9,224 bases of DNA. It comes from an uncultured Sphingobium sp. (GTDB taxonomy: Bacteria > Pseudomonadota > Alphaproteobacteria > Sphingomonadales > Sphingomonadaceae). This document shows, piece by piece, positions 1 to 6,605 of this stretch; positions within the stretch are counted from its first letter, which is position 1; every line of letters begins with the position of its first letter. The stretch spans positions 1 to 9,224 of the forward strand of contig CAJYHD010000215.1 in the NCBI GenBank assembly GCA_913773715.1, read 5' to 3'. The notes beneath the pieces were generated by a model. It saw only the letters and a program-made list of their open reading frames with translations, was not told the origin of the DNA and ran no database searches. The translations under genes and the position numbers were made by a program.

Positions 1-995
1 GCCTTGACCTGCATCCCCTGGAAACAGCCTGCGAGCGCGATGATGATGCCGAATACCGGGGCCTTGATCAGGCCCACCCAAAGGTCGGTGATCGGCACGA
101 CCTCGCGCAGCCGCTGAATGAACGTGATCGGCGGGATTTCGAGCGCCACGGCGCACAGGAACCCACCGCCGATGACAGCCACGACGGATGCGTAGAAGCT
201 CAGCAGCGGCATCATGACGATGACGGCAAGCGTGCGCGGAAGTACCAGCGCCTCCATCGGCGAAACGCCGATCGTGCGCATGGCGTCGATTTCTTCGGTC
301 AGCTTCATCGTGCCGAGCTGGGCGGCAAAGGCAGAGCCGGATCGACCCGCGACCATGATTGCGGTCATAAGCACGCCCAGTTCGCGGAAGGTAAGGCGGC
401 CGACAAGGTTGATCGTCAGCATCTCCATGCCGAATTGACGTAGCTGCACCGATCCCTGCTGGGCGATGACGATGCCGATGAGGAAACTCATGAGGCCGAT
501 GATGCCAAGGGCCGAGACACCGACGACCTCGAACCGCTGGATCACGGCGTCGATGCGAAAACGATGCGGGTTGCGCATCAGATTCCAGCTGGCGACGAGC
601 GTTCCGCCGAGGAAGCCGACGAGACCCGCCAGCGTCGATCCCGCCGCCGTCACCGCTTCGCCGATCTGACCGATGACGCGGCGCAGGGGATGGACATGAT
701 CGGGGCGGATCGCGACTGGTTCGTCCAGTTCGCCCACAGCCTTTACGAGCCGTTCGGCGTCGTTGCTGCCGCCGATGACCGGGCAGTCGAACTTGCGCGC
801 GGTGCGATGCACCGTCCACGCGCCGATGGTATCGATATGGGTGACGCCGGACAGGTCGATTTCCTTGACCGGTCCCTGCACGGCGTCCAACCGATCGGGG
901 AGGTCATGCAGGCAGGCTATGGCAAGCGAACCGGACAGCCGGAGGACCGTGCCGCCGTCGCGCTCTTCCTCGGCAAGTTCAGCGGCCCTGTTCAT
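1..995 (-). CDS. mlaE: MlaE-family ABC transporter permease with N-terminal STAS domain (3' end cut by window edge)
   Basis: Inner-membrane permease of an Mla-type ABC transporter, which moves phospholipid between inner and outer membrane together with an MlaF ATPase and an MCE protein MlaD. I translated the minus strand from the ATG at 995-993; an in-frame TAA at 1007-1005 makes this the first possible start, though no clear Shine-Dalgarno precedes it. 331 residues are visible before the window edge. Residues 1 to about 105 look like a STAS domain (DLSGVTHIDTIGAW at 47-60). The rest is the MlaE permease: hydrophobic segments near 120-137, 157-178, 256-283 and 306-323, the signature RELGVLMTAIMVAGRSGSA around 204-222, and the coupling-helix region EEIDAMRTIGVSP at 234-246. 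STAS-MlaE fusions of about 370 residues are a known form, so only a short C-terminal part should be missing. The transporter's ATPase and MCE genes would be expected further left. It is transcribed divergently from the phosphatase gene at 1094. Family call is secure; lipid substrate is inferred from the family. Confidence 0.93.
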   Translation of the reverse strand, partial: MNRAAELAEEERDGGTVLRLSGSLAIACLHDLPDRLDAVQGPVKEIDLSGVTHIDTIGAWTVHRTARKFDCPVIGGSNDAERLVKAVGELDEPVAIRPDHVHPLRRVIGQIGEAVTAAGSTLAGLVGFLGGTLVASWNLMRNPHRFRIDAVIQRFEVVGVSALGIIGLMSFLIGIVIAQQGSVQLRQFGMEMLTINLVGRLTFRELGVLMTAIMVAGRSGSAFAAQLGTMKLTEEIDAMRTIGVSPMEALVLPRTLAVIVMMPLLSFYASVVAVIGGGFLCAVALEIPPITFIQRLREVVPITDLWVGLIKAPVFGIIIALAGCFQGMQVK

Positions 996-1093
996 GCGGT
1001 GGGATTACTGGTCCAATATCGGTTGCACGGCAAGCCGAAACGGCCCATCGCCAAGATCAAACGACACAGAACAGCAAAAGTTTCGGAAACGGC
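996..1093. promoter_or_regulatory. Divergent intergenic region between mlaE and the HAD phosphatase gene
   Basis: These 98 bases separate two divergently transcribed genes, so promoters for both should lie here or just inside the genes. I see no convincing -35/-10 pair in either direction. The best minus-strand candidate, TATTGG on the RC at about 1018-1013, has no good -35. On the plus strand a GGAA at 1085-1088 precedes two tandem ATG codons (1094 and 1097). Function is inferred only from gene arrangement. Confidence 0.35.
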
Positions 1094-1771
1094 ATGATGC
1101 TTCGCAAGCTGGCGATCTATGACATGGACCGCACGGTGACCTTCAGCGGTACCTACACAGGCTTTCTGATCCACGTGGCGCGCGCGATGGCGCCATGGCG
1201 GCTGGCGCTTTTCCCCTGCGTCGTCCTGCTGATGTTGGCCTATGTGCTGAAGCTGATAACCCGCCAGCGATTGAAGGAACTCAACCAGGCACTGATGATC
1301 GGCAGCAGTGTCGAGCGCGCGAAATTGATGCCACATATCGAAAGCTACGCCGACAAGGTGATGGCGACCAATGTCCGCAAGGGGGCGTTGGCGCAGATCG
1401 CGCAGGACCGGGCGGAGGGTTATACGCTGGTTCTCGCGACCGCTTCCTACCGCCTCTACGTCGAGCCGATCGCGCGGCGGCTGGGCTTCGACGCGGTGAT
1501 CGCGACCGATCATCTGAGCCAGGATCTGCGTTACGTCCGGGCGAAGATTGCGGGCGAAAATTGCTACGACACGGTCAAGCTGCGCATGATCAAGGCGTGG
1601 ATGGCGGCGGAGGCAATCGATCGCAGCCAGACCCATATCCGCGCCTATTCCGACCATGTGTCGGACGCGCCGATGCTAGAGTTCGCCGACATCCCGTTCG
1701 CTTCCAATCCGCACAAGCCGCTCGCCCGGCTTGCGCGGATGAACGGTTGGTCACGGGTGGATTGGCGCTAA
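1094..1771 (+). CDS. HAD-IB family phosphatase, possibly PgpC-like lipid phosphatase
   Basis: Predicted Mg2+-dependent phosphohydrolase of HAD subfamily IB, 225 residues. All four HAD motifs are visible: motif I DMDRT with nucleophile D10 and acid/base D12, motif II ATAS (T116), motif III lysine around K162, and motif IV YSDHVSDAP (D187, D191). A hydrophobic stretch at about 38-56 (ALFPCVVLLMLAYVLKLI) sits in the cap region, followed by a basic segment. E. coli PgpC (phosphatidylglycerophosphatase C), as I remember it, has a hydrophobic stretch in the same place, so the enzyme may touch the membrane. Two adjacent ATGs exist; the second (1097) has the better spacing from GGAA at 1085-1088. The gene is divergent from mlaE and its TAA overlaps the helicase TAG. 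Generic alternatives are a phosphoserine-phosphatase-like or CicA-like HAD. The HAD class is clear; the substrate is a guess. Confidence 0.85.
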   Translation: MMLRKLAIYDMDRTVTFSGTYTGFLIHVARAMAPWRLALFPCVVLLMLAYVLKLITRQRLKELNQALMIGSSVERAKLMPHIESYADKVMATNVRKGALAQIAQDRAEGYTLVLATASYRLYVEPIARRLGFDAVIATDHLSQDLRYVRAKIAGENCYDTVKLRMIKAWMAAEAIDRSQTHIRAYSDHVSDAPMLEFADIPFASNPHKPLARLARMNGWSRVDWR

Positions 1772-4185
1772 TCGACGCGCATCGCTTCGGCGACCAGCGC
1801 TTCGGCCTCGATCAATAGGGCATCGTCCGCCGCCGCCTGCGCCACCTGTTCGCGTCCGATCAGGATCAGGACGGGGAGGGAGAGGGGGCTGACCCGGTCG
1901 AGATCGACATGCAGCATGGTGGAGGCTGCGCGATCGATCAGGTCGCCCAGACGCCCGACGTCTGTCATGCGAGCGCGAGCGTCGGCCCAAGCCGCTTTGA
2001 GCAGCAGATGGTCGGGCTGATATTTGCGCAGCACATCATAGATGAGGTCGGTGGAGAAGGTCACCTGCCGCCTGGTCTTGCGCTTGCCGGGATGCTGCCG
2101 TTCGATCAGGCCCGATATCACCGCCACATCGCGGAAGGCACGCTTGAGCAAGCTCGACTGCTCGACCCACTCGACGAATTCATGATCGAGGATATCGGCG
2201 GAAAACAGGCTTTGCGGATCGGTCACCGGCTTCATGCCGTAGATCGCCAGCGCGTAATCGTTCGACACGAAACCGAGCGGCATCAGCCCCAGCGCATCCA
2301 TGCGGCGGGTCAGCAGCATGGCGAGCGACTGGTGTGCGTTCCACCCCTCAAAACTGTAGCAGACGAGATAGTGCCGCCCTTCATGCGGGAAGGTCTCGAT
2401 CAGCAGTTGTCCCGGTTCGGGGAGGGCGGAGCGCAATTTCTGCATCTCCAGCCATTCGCGCACATCCTCTGGAAAACGGTGCCATTCCTGTGGTTCGGCG
2501 AGGAAGTGGCGCACTCGCTCGGCAAGTCGCGTCGACATCGCCATACGCGTGCCGCCCCAACTGGGAATGCGCGCCTCCTTCGACGACGCCCGCACGACGA
2601 GGTCGGTCGTGTCCATCCGCACGACCTCCAACGCTGTACCTGCGAAAAAGAAGCTGTCTCCGGGCCGTAGGGTGGACGCGAAGCCTTCCTCGACCGTGCC
2701 CAGCTTGCGGCCGTTGGCGAAACGGACGGAGAGGGCGGGCTGATCGACGATGATACCGGCGTTCAGCCGGTGTTGCGCGATGAAGCGGGGATGCGACACG
2801 CGCCATGTGCCGTACTCATCCTGCGTCAGCCGCTTGAACCGGTCGTAGGCGCGCAGCGCATAGCCGCCGCCTTCGATGAAGTGCAGCACATGCGCAAAGC
2901 CGTCATCGGTCAGCGCGCTATAGGGAGTGGCGGACCGTACCTCCGCCAGCAGCTCCTCCTTGCGGAACGGCGCGGCGCAGGCGAGGCCCATGACATGCTG
3001 CGCCAGTACGTCGAGGCTGCCGGGACGGAAATCGTCGGCGTCGCGCTCGCCCGCATCCACGGCGTCCAGCGCAGCGCGCGCCTCCAGATATTCGAAGCGA
3101 TTGCCCGGGATCAGGATGCCGTCGCTCGGTTGATCGAGCCTGTGATTGGCGCGCCCGATCCGCTGGAGCAGGCGCGAACTCCCCTTGGGCGCCCCCATCT
3201 GGATCACGCAATCGACATTGCCCCAATCTACACCCAGGTCGAGCGAAGCGGTTGCGACCAGCGCGCGCAGCTTGCCCGCCGCCATCGCGCTTTCCACCTT
3301 GCGCCGCGCCTCGATTGACAGGCTACCATGATGAATGCCGATCGGCAGATTGTCGTCGTTGGCGCTCCAGAGTTCCTGAAAGATGAGTTCGGCCAACCCG
3401 CGCGTGTTGCAGAAGACTAGCGTTGTCTGCCGCCGTGCAATCTCCGCCATGACCTGCTTGGCGGCATATTTGCCCGAATGGCCGGACCAGGGGATGCGTC
3501 CTTCGGGGATGAGGATGGCGACGTTCGGCTCCGCGCCTTCTTCACCCATCACCGGGGTCACCGTGTCGATATCGCCATCGGGCGCGAGCCAAGCGCGGTA
3601 GGCATCGACATCGGCGACCGTGGCCGACAGCGCCACCCGGCGCAAACCGGGATTGATCGTCTGTAAGCGTGACATCGACAGGCTCAGCAGGTCGCCGCGT
3701 TTTTGCGTGGCGAAGGCGTGGACCTCATCGACGATAACCGTCCTTAGATTCGCGAACATCAGGAAACTATCGGGGTAGGACAGCAGCAACGACAGAGATT
3801 CGGGCGTGGTTAGGAGGATCTGCGGTGGTCGCGCCCGCTGCCGTGCCTTGCGATCGGAAGGCGTGTCGCCCGTGCGCGTTTCTACCTGGATCGGGAGGCC
3901 CATCTCCTCGATCGGTGTCAGCAGATTGCGACGGACATCGACAGCGAGCGCCTTCAGCGGCGAGACATAGAGGGTGTGCAGCCCTTCAGCTGGATTTTCG
4001 ATCAGGTCGGTCAGCGTCGGCAGGAACCCTGCAAGCGTCTTGCCCGCCCCCGTGGGCGCAACGAGCAGCGCATGGTTCCCGGCGCGCGCGGCCGTCAACA
4101 TGTCCATCTGGTGACGGCGCGGCATCCATCCGCGGCTCGCGAACCATCTGTCCAGCACGGGGGGGAGGGCGCTCATTCTCTCCAT
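1768..4185 (-). CDS. Lhr-type ligase-associated DEXH-box DNA helicase
   Basis: Superfamily 2 DNA helicase, 805 residues, of the short Lhr class often called ligase-associated DNA damage response DEXH helicase. It would translocate 3'-5' on single-stranded DNA using ATP and act in DNA repair (family knowledge). Motifs in order: Walker A PTGAGKT 44-50, TTPES 126-130, DEVH box 153-156, SAT 187-189, VFCNTRG 257-263, ATASLDLGVD 311-320 and motif VI QRIGRANHR 341-349. The remaining ~450 residues fit the winged-helix and Lhr-specific C-terminal domains. It lacks the long extension of ~1500-residue Lhr. Start is uncertain between ATG 4185 and ATG 4176 (Met4); GGAG lies only 3 bases before the second, and no clear Shine-Dalgarno precedes the first. 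The usual partner genes (exonuclease, ATP-dependent ligase, phosphoesterase) are not beside it: the downstream neighbour is convergent and the upstream one divergent. No symbol is assigned because naming is not uniform. Confidence 0.94.
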   Translation of the reverse strand: MERMSALPPVLDRWFASRGWMPRRHQMDMLTAARAGNHALLVAPTGAGKTLAGFLPTLTDLIENPAEGLHTLYVSPLKALAVDVRRNLLTPIEEMGLPIQVETRTGDTPSDRKARQRARPPQILLTTPESLSLLLSYPDSFLMFANLRTVIVDEVHAFATQKRGDLLSLSMSRLQTINPGLRRVALSATVADVDAYRAWLAPDGDIDTVTPVMGEEGAEPNVAILIPEGRIPWSGHSGKYAAKQVMAEIARRQTTLVFCNTRGLAELIFQELWSANDDNLPIGIHHGSLSIEARRKVESAMAAGKLRALVATASLDLGVDWGNVDCVIQMGAPKGSSRLLQRIGRANHRLDQPSDGILIPGNRFEYLEARAALDAVDAGERDADDFRPGSLDVLAQHVMGLACAAPFRKEELLAEVRSATPYSALTDDGFAHVLHFIEGGGYALRAYDRFKRLTQDEYGTWRVSHPRFIAQHRLNAGIIVDQPALSVRFANGRKLGTVEEGFASTLRPGDSFFFAGTALEVVRMDTTDLVVRASSKEARIPSWGGTRMAMSTRLAERVRHFLAEPQEWHRFPEDVREWLEMQKLRSALPEPGQLLIETFPHEGRHYLVCYSFEGWNAHQSLAMLLTRRMDALGLMPLGFVSNDYALAIYGMKPVTDPQSLFSADILDHEFVEWVEQSSLLKRAFRDVAVISGLIERQHPGKRKTRRQVTFSTDLIYDVLRKYQPDHLLLKAAWADARARMTDVGRLGDLIDRAASTMLHVDLDRVSPLSLPVLILIGREQVAQAAADDALLIEAEALVAEAMRVD

Positions 4186-4349
4186 GTAGGCAGCATGGCA
4201 GCTTCGTCAAAGCGTCTCCAGCCATTGGAATATAGCTGCGACAAGACGAAATATTATGTCGCGACCCTCTGGCCCTTTTCCCCGCTGTTGGATTACACTC
4301 GTGCTATCATGAGCGACGCATCAGACGTCGCCCCAAGCAGGAGACAGAC
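4186..4349. promoter_or_regulatory. Divergent promoter region between the helicase and the PLP-enzyme gene
   Basis: This 164-base gap separates divergent genes and contains an AT-rich patch at about 4225-4257 unlike the GC-rich surroundings. Weak plus-strand candidates are TTGGAA (4225-4230) with TATTAT (4252-4257, spacing 21, too long) and a lone TATCAT at 4305-4310. A short inverted repeat, GCGACG (4313-4318) and CGTCGC (4326-4331), lies between this -10-like box and the ribosome binding site; it could be an operator half-site pair or a small hairpin but may be chance. I see no SAM riboswitch-like conserved core. The promoter role is inferred from position. Confidence 0.4.
4339..4343 (+). 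promoter_or_regulatory. Shine-Dalgarno site of the PLP-enzyme gene
   Basis: AGGAG lies 6 bases before the ATG at 4350. It decides the start over the internal ATG at 4425 (Met26), which has no comparable site. The first ~30 residues look unconserved, so this start matters for the annotated N-terminus. Confidence 0.8.
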
Positions 4350-5675
4350 ATGACCGGCGAAACTGAAGCCGACCTGACCGGCGTTCCCGCAAGCGGCAAC
4401 CGCCGCCGCCCCAAGGCTCCTATCATGGAGATCGAAGGTCGGAAGTTGCGCCCCGCAACATTGATGATGGGCCATGGCTATGACCCGACGCTATCGGAAG
4501 GGTCGCTCAAGCCGCCGATCTTCCTTACCTCCACCTTCGCGTTCGAGAGCGCAGCTGCGGGCAAGCGCCATTTCGAAGGTGTGACCGGCATCCGTCCCGG
4601 TGGTGCGGAGGGCCTCGTCTATTCGCGCTTCAATGGTCCCAACCAGGAGATTTGCGAGGATCGCCTATCGGTGTGGGAAGAGGCGGAGGACGCGTTACTC
4701 TTTTCCAGCGGCATGTCGGCGATCGCGACGACGTTGCTCGCGCTGGTGCAACCGGGCGACGTCATCGTCCATAGCGCGCCGCTCTATGCAGCGACCGAAT
4801 CGCTGATCGGGCGCATCCTTGGCCGCTTCGGGGTGCAGTGGGTCGATTTCCCGGCGGGCGCGACCGAAGAGGATATCGGCACGGTGATCGAGAAGGCGAA
4901 GGGCATGGGCCGCGTTGCGCTCATCTATCTTGAAAGCCCGGCCAATCCCACGAACGTTCTGGTCGATCTCGACGCGGTTGTTGCGCGGCGCAACTCGCTG
5001 TTCGCGGACGAGGAGCATCAGCCGCCGGTCGCGATCGACAACACCTTCCTCGGTCCGCTGTGGCACAAGCCGATCAATCATGGCGCGGATCTCGTCATCT
5101 ACAGCCTCACCAAATATGCCGGCGGGCATAGCGATCTGGTCGCGGGCGGGGTGCTGGGGAGCAACGCGCTGATCAATTCGATCCGGCTGATGCGCAACAC
5201 GATCGGCACGATCCTCGACCCGCACAGCGCATGGATGCTGCTGCGCAGTTTGGAGACGCTGGAACTGCGGATGAGCCGGGCGGGTGAGAACGCCGCGAAG
5301 GTCTGTGCCTGGCTGCGCGATCAGCCGCAGGTGGAAAAGGTCGTCTATCTCGGTTTCCCGGAGACGGAGCGGCAGGCCGACATCTATCGCCGCCACTGTA
5401 CCGGGGCTGGTTCGACATTCTCTTTGTATCTGAGGGGCGGAGAGGCGGAGGCGTTCGCGTTCCTGGACGCGCTCAAGATCGCGAAGCTGGCGGTCAGCCT
5501 GGGCGGCACGGAAACGCTTGCCAGCCATCCTGCCGCGATGACGCATCTGTCCGTTCCCGCCGAGCGCAAGAAGGCGCTCGCCATCGGCGACAACATGGTC
5601 CGTATCTCGATCGGGTGCGAGGATGCGGACGACCTGATTGCCGACTTTGCGCAGGCGTTGCGACAGGTCGGCTAG
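4350..5675 (+). CDS. Cystathionine gamma-synthase-family PLP enzyme (trans-sulfuration / methionine gamma-lyase-like)
   Basis: Cytosolic fold-type I PLP enzyme of the Cys/Met metabolism family, 441 residues. The members make or cleave C-S bonds: cystathionine gamma-synthase, cystathionine beta- or gamma-lyase, O-acetylhomoserine sulfhydrylase and methionine gamma-lyase. Visible hallmarks are YSRFNGPNQ (91-99, phosphate contact from the neighbouring subunit), SSGMSAI (119-125, phosphate loop), the ring-stacking tyrosine Y146 in PLYAATE, D230 in AIDNTF (pyridine nitrogen), the Schiff-base lysine K255 in SLTKYAGGHSD, SLGGTETL (383-390) and the carboxylate-binding R418 in VRISIG. The Cys that follows the stacking Tyr by two in classical methionine gamma-lyases is Ala148 here, so it is not a textbook member of that group. 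Residues 1-30 form a polar, probably disordered extension. The TAG stop is followed directly by the ATG of the next gene, implying an operon with the 2-hydroxyacid dehydrogenase. Family call is firm; exact reaction is not decided by sequence. Confidence 0.93.
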   Translation: MTGETEADLTGVPASGNRRRPKAPIMEIEGRKLRPATLMMGHGYDPTLSEGSLKPPIFLTSTFAFESAAAGKRHFEGVTGIRPGGAEGLVYSRFNGPNQEICEDRLSVWEEAEDALLFSSGMSAIATTLLALVQPGDVIVHSAPLYAATESLIGRILGRFGVQWVDFPAGATEEDIGTVIEKAKGMGRVALIYLESPANPTNVLVDLDAVVARRNSLFADEEHQPPVAIDNTFLGPLWHKPINHGADLVIYSLTKYAGGHSDLVAGGVLGSNALINSIRLMRNTIGTILDPHSAWMLLRSLETLELRMSRAGENAAKVCAWLRDQPQVEKVVYLGFPETERQADIYRRHCTGAGSTFSLYLRGGEAEAFAFLDALKIAKLAVSLGGTETLASHPAAMTHLSVPAERKKALAIGDNMVRISIGCEDADDLIADFAQALRQVG

Positions 5676-6605
5676 ATGACGCGACCCCAACTGTTGGTGG
5701 GGCAGCCTCTGCTTGCTCCGCTTATCCCCATGCTTAAGCAGGGTCATGACGTCATGACCCTGTGGGAGCACCCTTCTCCTGAAAGGCTGGCGCAGGTGGA
5801 TGCTGTGGTGTGGGCAGGAGAGTTCCCGCTGGAGCGGGCGCTGCTGGACGCAATGGCCCGCCTTTCTCTCATCGCCTGCTTCACCGTGGGCTATGACGGC
5901 GTCGATCTAGACCTCGCGCGGGAGAGGGGTATCGCCGTGACCCATGCGGGCGACGCGAATGCGGAGGATGTGGCGGATCATGCCATTGGCCTGATGATCG
6001 CGCATCGCCGCTGGATAGTGGCGGGCGATCGGCATTTGCGGGGAGGGAAATGGACGATCGAAGCCAAGACTCGCACCCGGTCGATGGGCGGGGCGCGGCT
6101 TGGCATCGTCGGCATGGGCGCGATCGGTGTCGCTGCTGCGGAACGGGCGGTTGTGATGAAGATGCGGATCGGCTGGTGGGGACCGCGCGCCAAACCGCAG
6201 CTGGCGTGGCCCCGCGCGGACAGTCTCGAGGCGCTGGCTCGAGACAGCGACATCCTGCTCGTCGCGTGCAAGGCGGACGAGAGCAATCGCCATATGATCT
6301 CCGCGCCGGTCATGGATGCGCTTGGCCCGGACGGCTTGCTGGTCAACGTGGCGAGGGGCCAGCTTGTGGATGAAGACGCGCTCGTTGGGGCGCTCAAGGA
6401 TCGACGGTTGGGGGGCGCGGCGATCGATGTGTTCGATCCCGAACCTACTGATCCGGTAAAATGGGCAGACGTCCCCAATGTGGTGTTGACGCCGCATACA
6501 GGCGGCGCCACGCATGAGGCGGTGGCGCGTATGGCGCAGATGCTGATGGCGAACCTCACCGCGCACTTTACGGGGCAGCCGCTGCCGACCCCGGTGCGCG
6601 CCTAA
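5676..6605 (+). CDS. D-isomer-specific 2-hydroxyacid dehydrogenase (likely NADP(H)-preferring)
   Basis: Cytosolic NAD(P)H-dependent reductase of 2-oxo acids to D-2-hydroxyacids, 309 residues, of the glyoxylate/hydroxypyruvate reductase type. The Rossmann motif GMGAIG is at 146-151 and the catalytic set is complete: R227 (NVARGQLVDEDAL), E256 (DVFDPEP) and H274 (LTPHTGGATHE). At the end of the second beta strand, where NAD enzymes carry an acidic residue, I read GWWGPRAK (166-173) with R171 and no Asp/Glu. This points to NADP(H), by analogy with GRHPR-type enzymes. The ATG abuts the TAG of the upstream PLP-enzyme gene with no spacer and only a weak AGG upstream, suggesting translational coupling. 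The upstream lyase could supply a 2-oxo acid such as 2-oxobutyrate, but that link is inference. A perfect 24-bp palindrome fills codons 22-29. The TAA overlaps the stop of the convergent lipoprotein gene. Substrate is unknown. Confidence 0.92.
   Translation: MTRPQLLVGQPLLAPLIPMLKQGHDVMTLWEHPSPERLAQVDAVVWAGEFPLERALLDAMARLSLIACFTVGYDGVDLDLARERGIAVTHAGDANAEDVADHAIGLMIAHRRWIVAGDRHLRGGKWTIEAKTRTRSMGGARLGIVGMGAIGVAAAERAVVMKMRIGWWGPRAKPQLAWPRADSLEALARDSDILLVACKADESNRHMISAPVMDALGPDGLLVNVARGQLVDEDALVGALKDRRLGGAAIDVFDPEPTDPVKWADVPNVVLTPHTGGATHEAVARMAQMLMANLTAHFTGQPLPTPVRA
5731..5762. repeat. Two adjoining palindromes: 10 bp (5731-5740) and 24 bp (5739-5762)
   Basis: Positions 5739-5762 are a perfect 24-bp palindrome. 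The left arm is CAGGGTCATGAC and the right arm is its exact reverse complement, centred between 5750 and 5751. Immediately before it, and overlapping by two bases, TGCTTAAGCA (5731-5740) is a perfect 10-bp palindrome. The longer one exactly occupies codons 22-29 (QGHDVMTL) of the dehydrogenase gene. As RNA it could fold as a 10-bp stem with a 4-base loop. A role as an operator or translation-slowing hairpin is speculative; the palindrome itself is a direct observation. Confidence 0.75.

Noticed and set aside
564..1097. Plus-strand open frame of 177 codons opposite mlaE
   Set aside because: It is the complement of the clearly conserved MlaE/STAS coding frame, with Arg/Ala/Asp-rich shadow composition and no family features.
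1173..1186. CACGTG core in the HAD gene as a second parS
   Set aside because: The flanks (GATCCACGTGGCGC) do not match GTTYCACGTGRAAC.
4186..4349. Possible SAM-type riboswitch upstream of the sulfur-metabolism gene
   Set aside because: I could not find the conserved core or pairing elements of SAM-I or SAM-II; only a 6-bp inverted repeat is present.
5722..5730. TTATCCCCA, one base from the DnaA box TTATCCACA
   Set aside because: A single 9-mer with a mismatch in the important CACA half is expected by chance, it lies inside a coding gene, and no cluster of boxes or AT-rich unwinding region is nearby. It is not evidence for oriC.
4695..5771. Minus-strand open frame of 358 codons opposite the PLP-enzyme gene
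   Set aside because: High GC makes long antisense frames common; the opposite strand has every catalytic motif of a PLP enzyme, while this frame shows only Arg/His/Gln-rich noise.
6223..6245. Inverted repeat GTCTCGAG, 7-base loop, CTCGAGAC inside the dehydrogenase gene
   Set aside because: Eight-base arms with a short loop are expected about once per window of this size, and the site is mid-gene with no T-run.
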